From Botrytis cinerea B05.10 (Eukaryota > Ascomycota > Leotiomycetes > Helotiales > Sclerotiniaceae): a DNA stretch of 64,000 nt. The first letter of the stretch is position 1; every line of letters begins with the position of its first letter. This document shows positions 59,069-64,000 of this stretch, in pieces. Location of the stretch: the NCBI RefSeq assembly GCF_000143535.2, contig NC_037320.1:744001-808000 (forward strand). Reading direction: 5' to 3'. Position numbers and translations under genes: made by a program. The notes below the pieces were generated by a model. That model saw only the letters and a program-made list of their open reading frames with translations, was not told the DNA's origin and did not search any database.

Positions 59069-60330
59069 GCGAGACCCCGTTATTTCAGTCGAGTTTTCTA
59101 GGAGAAACAATGATTTTCAGTAACACTTAAAAAATACAAAAGAAAGTTTGAGAGCTTAAGTTCCACAGTAAGGTATCTGACGTCAATGATAGAATATGAT
59201 GTGATACGGAGCTACTTTAAGTATCTGAAACTCATGCCAGTTGCTTGTACCATCATGACCGATTTGTCTCATGACTGACTGCTCTGCTTTTCCCTCTGAC
59301 AAGAAGAACATCGGTCCTCGAGTATGGTCTCTTGATTTGATGACCTTTGTTTGAGTCCAGGTTCAATTGGCATGTACCGGGGCAAATGCATGTATGGTTA
59401 TTTGAGGGTTCGAAATGACCGTTGCATCAAGTCGCACTGTCACATTATTTCACACCAAATCAATACTCCTGTGCCACATGCTATATTAAGGTCATATGAT
59501 CTAAGGTGTGTCGTAGTTTGATAGTATCACAACGCATACAAACATTGGATTCAGATGGTTTGAGGGTATCATATGGTCTACATGAAGGCAGGGTGCTTCA
59601 TATTTGTACGTCATATGATATCACACAGTGTCGAATGATCTGCATATCAAACTTAGAACCCTAAGTTAAATGTATGAAACAAAATAATTGAGAAGTAACT
59701 TGTGCACCTGATCCTTAGATGTTTTGTTGAGCCATGTGCAACGAATGTTCACACCTCTACCTTAACACTTCACAAGACACTTGAGGACAAGGAGGTGGTG
59801 CAATTCATAGAATATCATGGTCCAAGAGAGGTAAATGGTTGTAATGTTTGAAGCTACAATATATTGATATTCCTCTGTTTGAAGTCTAACACACTGAGAT
59901 TATTCGCTAAGTCAACCACCCTACTTTCTGGCCACTCCTGTTTTGGGCCACCCTTTTACACCAAAAATCGCTTTTTTTGACTTATTAATATCTCTATCAA
60001 AACACAATATAATTTAATAAGGTTTTATATTTTGAGTATGAATCTTTACAGGGTACAACGGGAAGTATAGGATAGAATACTAGCCGTTGGGGAAAAAGAA
60101 TTTTTCAGACTGTGGATTCATAGTAGCTTTTTTTCTTATTTTTGAGATATATAAAATTTTAATTTTAATTTAATCTTTATGGGGGCCAGCCCCCAAACCC
60201 CCGATCCTCGCTACGCTCGAGATTTATTTATCAACTTCGTTAACCTCTCGCTTCTAGCTCATATAAAGGCGCCGGAGACGCAATTAAGCTTTAAAACCTC
60301 AAAACCTCAAAACCTTATAAATCTCATAAA

Positions 60331-60408
60331 TCTCTTCTCTAATTCTCTTTCTAATTCTCCTTTCTAATTCTCTTCCTAACTCTCTTCCTAATTCTCTTTC
60401 TAATTCTC
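60331..60408 (+). repeat. (CTAATTCTCTTT)n minisatellite
   Basis: About six imperfect 12-base units (TAATTCTC followed by TTTC, CTTTC or TTCC). Follows an AAACCTCAA repeat at about 60,295-60,315. Confidence 0.85.
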
Positions 60409-60605
60409 GCTTACATAACCTAGCAGCTTACTAATCAAGAATACTAAGATTTGACCTCATAGCTTCATCGGCCGGAACAACCCTGCCCTAGTATCAGCAT
60501 ATCACTTATAACCAATCAAAAGGGGTTTTATAAATCTGTAAATATGAAAATGGCCTGCTACGAGGTCATGTTTTTATTGAATGCCGGGCTCGTGCACCTG
60601 CCTAA

Positions 60606-61129
60606 AATACCTCAATAATGAGATCTCGTTTCTATCCTTTAATTCTTAATAATTTAATAATAAATCAATCATTTAATATAAATTATTAAAAAATACTTTA
60701 TAAGTATAAAAGAAATCGAGGAGTATATATGCGAATATTGAAAACTAATCGAAAAGAGATTCCTAATAGTATTAGATAAATAATTGTGTATATGGATAGG
60801 AGAATTATTATTCGAGAGGAGGCAGTGTATTGAGGCAATTAATATTCTGAAAGATTAATAAAAGCGATATAATAGTATATATAAGAACGAGTTAAATTGA
60901 ATGATATATATGATAGATCTAAAAGAGTATTATTAACTGATATATTGAATGTAGAGAATTCGTTGAATCGAAATTGAAAATTTAAATTCTTTAATATTGA
61001 AAAACAAATACTGGTTATTATAGTTAAAGTATTTTGAAGTAGTAAAATATTATTTGTATATCAATATATTTCGAATTGAAATGTTAATTTGAAAAATATA
61101 ATATCTATATCAACTTTTTGAATAGTTAT
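60606..61129. repeat. Strongly AT-rich block, probably RIP-mutated
   Basis: Almost only A and T with long TATA/AATTA stretches and stops in all frames, ending sharply where the LTR begins. This is the signature of repeat-induced point mutation in an old repeat; the original element is no longer recognisable. Confidence 0.6.
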
Positions 61130-61156
61130 TGTCGGGATAGGGATCATGTGACCGTG

Positions 61157-61176
61157 CTAGCGCTTGCGCTAGCGCC
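61157..61176 (+). repeat. Perfect hairpin in the LTR
   Basis: GCTAGCGC-TT-GCGCTAGC, eight-base arms with a two-base loop, near the 5' end of the LTR. A second inverted repeat, AACTTCGC...GCGAAGTT, lies at about 61,639-61,663 near the proposed LTR end. Confidence 0.75.
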
Positions 61177-61397
61177 TTTCGGCACTACAGCAATACGTTT
61201 CGTAGTCCTAGCTTTTAGAACCCTAAGCAATATTACAACAGTGTGAACCATAGTACTATATTGACTTCACCATCCCCATGGTGATACCAACACTGATCAG
61301 TGATATCACAGATCAGGAGCCTGGCACCTTAATTTCAAGCGCAACGTGTGTTTGTGACTAAGGTTGGTATTTCTTTGAAGAGACACAAGCTCTTGTA

Positions 61398-61540
61398 TCA
61401 ATCCATCGTGGTTTGATACCTGCCCTTGTGTGAATAAGAACCGACGGCAACGTGGCGGCAGTTCTTACGCAAGTATTAATCCAACGTGGTTTGATACCTG
61501 CACCATCGAGAGAAGTCGGCAACGTGGCGACGACTCTCAC
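61398..61540 (+). repeat. Two diverged ~75-base direct repeats
   Basis: GTGGTTTGATACCTGC occurs at 61408-61423 and 61486-61501, and CGGCAACGTGGCG at 61445-61457 and 61517-61529, in the same order. The unit has therefore been tandemly duplicated and diverged. Confidence 0.8.
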
Positions 61541-61724
61541 ACTAACTTTAGTCTACATTCGACTCTTCTTTGCAACGTGTATTGAAGAAGTAGAAACCAG
61601 TAGCACCAGCTCGAGCTCAGCAACATCATACACAATATAACTTCGCAAACTTTTCGCGAAGTTGTATCCCAACTACACTCATACCATCGACCTACCTCAT
61701 CATCACCCGCCTGCTATCCACAAA

Positions 61725-64000
61725 ATGGCAGGAGTTTTCCCAGAATCCCCCCAGACGGAAAGATATGTCCCTGAAAATCCTGCTTCAAGTGCTGGATCGA
61801 AAATGGCATCAGTCATTGCAACTGAAGAATATGAGGAGTTGTCACGGAGATGGACAGACCACCCCATTGACATACAAAGTGCAAATGCGAAAGAGATCAG
61901 AGATTTTGTCAAATACAAGGCTTATGAATACCAACGTCAGAAATACTACGATCAAGAGATGTGGGCGGACTACAATCTTGCATTCGATGGATTTACACCA
62001 GCGCACTTTTCACAAGTTAGCATGCGCATCCTGTATAAGCTCAGGCACGAATTACGCTCGTGCGGAGTGTACGTTGATAAACCAGAAGAATGTACAACCC
62101 GACCAGTATATGAAGCTTTGGTTGATACACATCGATCACCTTATAGAGCGTGGACACCCAAGGAGATTATTGAAGCGATTTCCGAAAAGGAATTTGTGTT
62201 TCGATCGAGAAGCATACAACAGAGAATCGTGATTGAAAAACTACGTGCACCACTCGGAGACCCCGAGATGTCTCGAGTGAAGGACCTGCACGCCGGTCCT
62301 TCAGGGTTCAATACATACGTTCTACCACAATTACCTTCCATATCACAGCGATTGGAAAGAGCTGATAAAGGTAAAGGTGTTGATATTGAACACAAGGTAT
62401 CGATAGAACCACAGCCAAAGACACCTCCACAACCAAAGACACCCCCCCAACTCCCAAGCTTTGCACCAGGAAGCGGATCAATTGCACGTGAATACTACAG
62501 TCCTAGGAAACCACCACCACTTCCGACATTTCAAGGATTCACCGGCCCACCACCAGGACCACCCCGAATCAACCTTGAACAACCCTCGGGAGCATCACCT
62601 TTTTACCACAATAATCAACCATCACAACAGTCACCTCAACAATGGGAACAGCACCATGATCAACATGACCCGAATCAGCAGTATATGCATCAGCGTATGC
62701 ATCGAAGCGGACATCCGGGCGGAGAACCGAGCGGCAGCAATGGCGGTTCCAGTGATGGCGGCAGAGGTAACGGTGGCGGAGGGAACGGAGGAGGATACGA
62801 CGGAGATAACCCCGAATATAGTGACGGCATTCAGAACGATTTACCCAGAATGCCACAAAGAGTCATCAACGTTGGACAATTATTGGGAAATCTCGCGAAG
62901 CTTTACGAGAAAGCCGACAAGTACAGTGGGCAGGACGACAATTTCACTCACAAGTACTCGATATTCATCAATAACTGCCAACGAATCGACTTGCCTGAAT
63001 ACCTACTGCCGAAAGCATTCCCTACGATGCTCGTCGAAGTCGCACTCGACTTCTACCATACGAATTTAGGTAATATACCTGATACGATAGAAGAGATCTG
63101 CCGAATGATGGAGACTACATTCGAAGGCCCAGAGCACAAACGCAATCTTATGCGGCGATGGGAGGGCATTACACTCAAGAGCGTTATGGCAGAACCAGAT
63201 AATGCTGGCAAGTCGATGAGTCACTGTCTACAGTCGATGGTGATGAAGCTTCGTCATCTGCACAAGGGACTCAGCCCGACGATGAGAACTGATGAGTTAT
63301 TGCACCAGAAGATCGTCAACGCGTGTGCACCAGTATCAGCATGTTCCATTGCTTGCTTTCGCCCTGCGAAAAATATACCAAGTCTTCTTGAAGAGCTACG
63401 ATCAGCTATAATGACATGGGAGCAATCTCATGCAAACGAAACTACGACATTCTACACCGATCGTAAATATCAACGCGGTCGAGGCGGATACAATCAGAGA
63501 GGTTTCGGGCACAACGATCGTCGCCCATTCAAACCACGAACGAAGAAGAAGTGTTTCGTCTGCAGAAAGGAGGACTGTTGGTCGACTCGGCACAGCAAGG
63601 AGGAGCGCGACGAATCAAGAAGCAAGTACAAGGAGCAGTTCAAGGATAGAAACAACTTTGACAAGAGCTTTGAGCAATTCCTTGTCGAATACGAAGGACC
63701 TAACCAAGACGACGACGAAGACACCGATCCGGATACCGACAGCGAAGTAGCAGCCTACTTTGCGCAATTCGAACTACAAGAATCACCTGCACAAGAACCA
63801 CACTCAAGTTTCATCACCCATACTGGACCTATAAATGGCAGAGAGACTATGATGAACCTAAACAACAAGATCTTTGAGCATGCTTTGACACGTCGAGTTC
63901 GTAAAGAGAGAACGACCTACATCAGCAGGTACGACGCAAGGGAATTCCAAGGCATCATTGTCGACACAGCCGCTGCAGAATGGTCTACGGTTGGCTATGA
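61725..64000 (+). CDS. Retrotransposon Gag/protease polyprotein, partial
   Basis: An open frame from ATG (MAGVFPESPQTERYVPENPA) to the window edge, 758 codons with no stop. The first ~220 residues are helical and charged, then a P/Q-rich segment (about 215-300) and a glycine-rich linker (GGSSDGGRGNGGGGNGGG). A capsid-like part follows, with YSGQDDNFTHKYSIFINNCQ and VMKLRHLHKGLSPTMRTDEL. A zinc-knuckle-like motif has C610, C613, C618 and H623 (CFVCRKEDCWSTRH), that is CX2CX4CX4H rather than the usual CX2CX4HX4C. The start of the aspartic protease is IIVDTAAAEWSTVGY with D747; retropepsins have D-T/S-G at this point, here D-T-A. Frame conservation suggests recent activity, but the D-T-A substitution may disable the protease. 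Confidence 0.85.
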   Translation, partial: MAGVFPESPQTERYVPENPASSAGSKMASVIATEEYEELSRRWTDHPIDIQSANAKEIRDFVKYKAYEYQRQKYYDQEMWADYNLAFDGFTPAHFSQVSMRILYKLRHELRSCGVYVDKPEECTTRPVYEALVDTHRSPYRAWTPKEIIEAISEKEFVFRSRSIQQRIVIEKLRAPLGDPEMSRVKDLHAGPSGFNTYVLPQLPSISQRLERADKGKGVDIEHKVSIEPQPKTPPQPKTPPQLPSFAPGSGSIAREYYSPRKPPPLPTFQGFTGPPPGPPRINLEQPSGASPFYHNNQPSQQSPQQWEQHHDQHDPNQQYMHQRMHRSGHPGGEPSGSNGGSSDGGRGNGGGGNGGGYDGDNPEYSDGIQNDLPRMPQRVINVGQLLGNLAKLYEKADKYSGQDDNFTHKYSIFINNCQRIDLPEYLLPKAFPTMLVEVALDFYHTNLGNIPDTIEEICRMMETTFEGPEHKRNLMRRWEGITLKSVMAEPDNAGKSMSHCLQSMVMKLRHLHKGLSPTMRTDELLHQKIVNACAPVSACSIACFRPAKNIPSLLEELRSAIMTWEQSHANETTTFYTDRKYQRGRGGYNQRGFGHNDRRPFKPRTKKKCFVCRKEDCWSTRHSKEERDESRSKYKEQFKDRNNFDKSFEQFLVEYEGPNQDDDEDTDPDTDSEVAAYFAQFELQESPAQEPHSSFITHTGPINGRETMMNLNNKIFEHALTRRVRKERTTYISRYDAREFQGIIVDTAAAEWSTVGY

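Larger units (their letters stand above)
59069..61129. other. Repeat-rich, AT-rich interval
   Basis: No gene is recognised. The block at about 59,910-59,975 (CCACCCT...GGCCACTCC...GGGCCACCC) resembles the end of a DNA transposon or MITE. At 60,180-60,222 a G/C-rich piece includes the hairpin GGGGGC-CA-GCCCCC. A minisatellite and an AT-rich block follow (separate entries). It looks like layered transposon debris. Confidence 0.5.
61130..61677 (+). repeat. Probable 5' LTR
   Basis: Begins TGTCGGGATA; a candidate end TATCCCAACTACA at 61665-61677 gives imperfect terminal inverted repeats (TGTCGGGATA against its complement). The right edge is tentative because the 3' LTR is outside the window. Confidence 0.5.
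61130..64000 (+). mobile_element. LTR retrotransposon, 5' portion
   Basis: The element starts at a sharp composition boundary with TGTCGGGATAGGG, contains a probable 5' LTR, a repeat-bearing leader, and an uninterrupted Gag/protease frame that leaves the window. The intact frame over 2.2 kb and normal GC content indicate a recent insertion, unlike the AT-rich DNA on its left. Reverse transcriptase and integrase are not in the window, so Ty1/copia versus Ty3/gypsy cannot be decided. No primer binding site complementary to a tRNA end could be assigned. Confidence 0.85.

Noticed and set aside
62461..63069. 202-codon frame inside the retroelement
   Set aside because: It is the shifted frame of the uninterrupted Gag frame that starts at 61725.
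1..64000. tRNA, rRNA, CRISPR arrays, bacterial-type operons
   Set aside because: No tRNA T-arm/A-box pairs or rRNA segments were seen by eye, and the DNA is fungal nuclear, so prokaryotic features are not expected. A tRNAscan run would be decisive for tRNAs.

Overview
The window is nuclear DNA of a filamentous ascomycete. Almost every gene is cut by short spliceosomal introns (about 45-165 nt) with GTATGT/GTAAGT-like donors and CTAAC-like branch points. The gene set (Dis3, beta-COP, Mago nashi, RSC7, DIM-5/Clr4, GID4, 2EXR proteins, a NACHT-type STAND NTPase) is typical of Pezizomycotina. Protein style and the AT-rich repeat debris suggest Leotiomycetes, perhaps Sclerotiniaceae; that placement is an inference. 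Gene models below were joined by hand from splice signals and reading phase, and every multi-exon total is a multiple of three.

Layout. 0-6 kb: a frameshifted short-chain dehydrogenase relic, then the exosome nuclease Dis3 (-). 6-13 kb: about 7 kb with no recognisable gene, ending in a microsatellite-rich leader. 13-21 kb: RSC7-family chromatin subunit (+), G-rich low-complexity DNA, a HAD phosphatase (-) and the ribosome-assembly GTPase Nug1 (+). 21.5-30 kb is the accessory part: a fungal NLR-like STAND NTPase, a cytochrome P450 relic, an intact membrane-anchored indoleamine 2,3-dioxygenase fused to a cytochrome b5 domain, and a second P450 relic whose heme cysteine is gone. 30-51 kb is mostly housekeeping: intracellular GH5 glucanase, an MFS transporter fragment, a bHLH factor, a small membrane protein, GID4, Mago nashi, beta-COP, a sphingoid-base kinase, Rrp1 and an H3K9 methyltransferase. 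52-59 kb: two 2EXR-domain proteins, an acetyltransferase-like protein with a substituted HxxxD motif, and an orphan ORF. 59-64 kb: AT-rich, probably RIP-mutated debris abutting a fresh LTR retrotransposon whose Gag/protease ORF runs off the right edge.

The most unusual item is the 732-residue dioxygenase at 26742-28996: N-terminal membrane anchor, complete IDO-like domain with its heme histidine, cytochrome b5 domain with both heme histidines, and a helical tail. Cytochrome b5 is a known reductant of human IDO, so this looks like a dioxygenase fused to its own electron donor. It sits between two decayed P450 genes, which suggests the surviving part of a collapsed metabolic cluster. Several genes (Mago nashi, the membrane protein and parts of GID4) are invisible to simple ORF calling because their exons are short.
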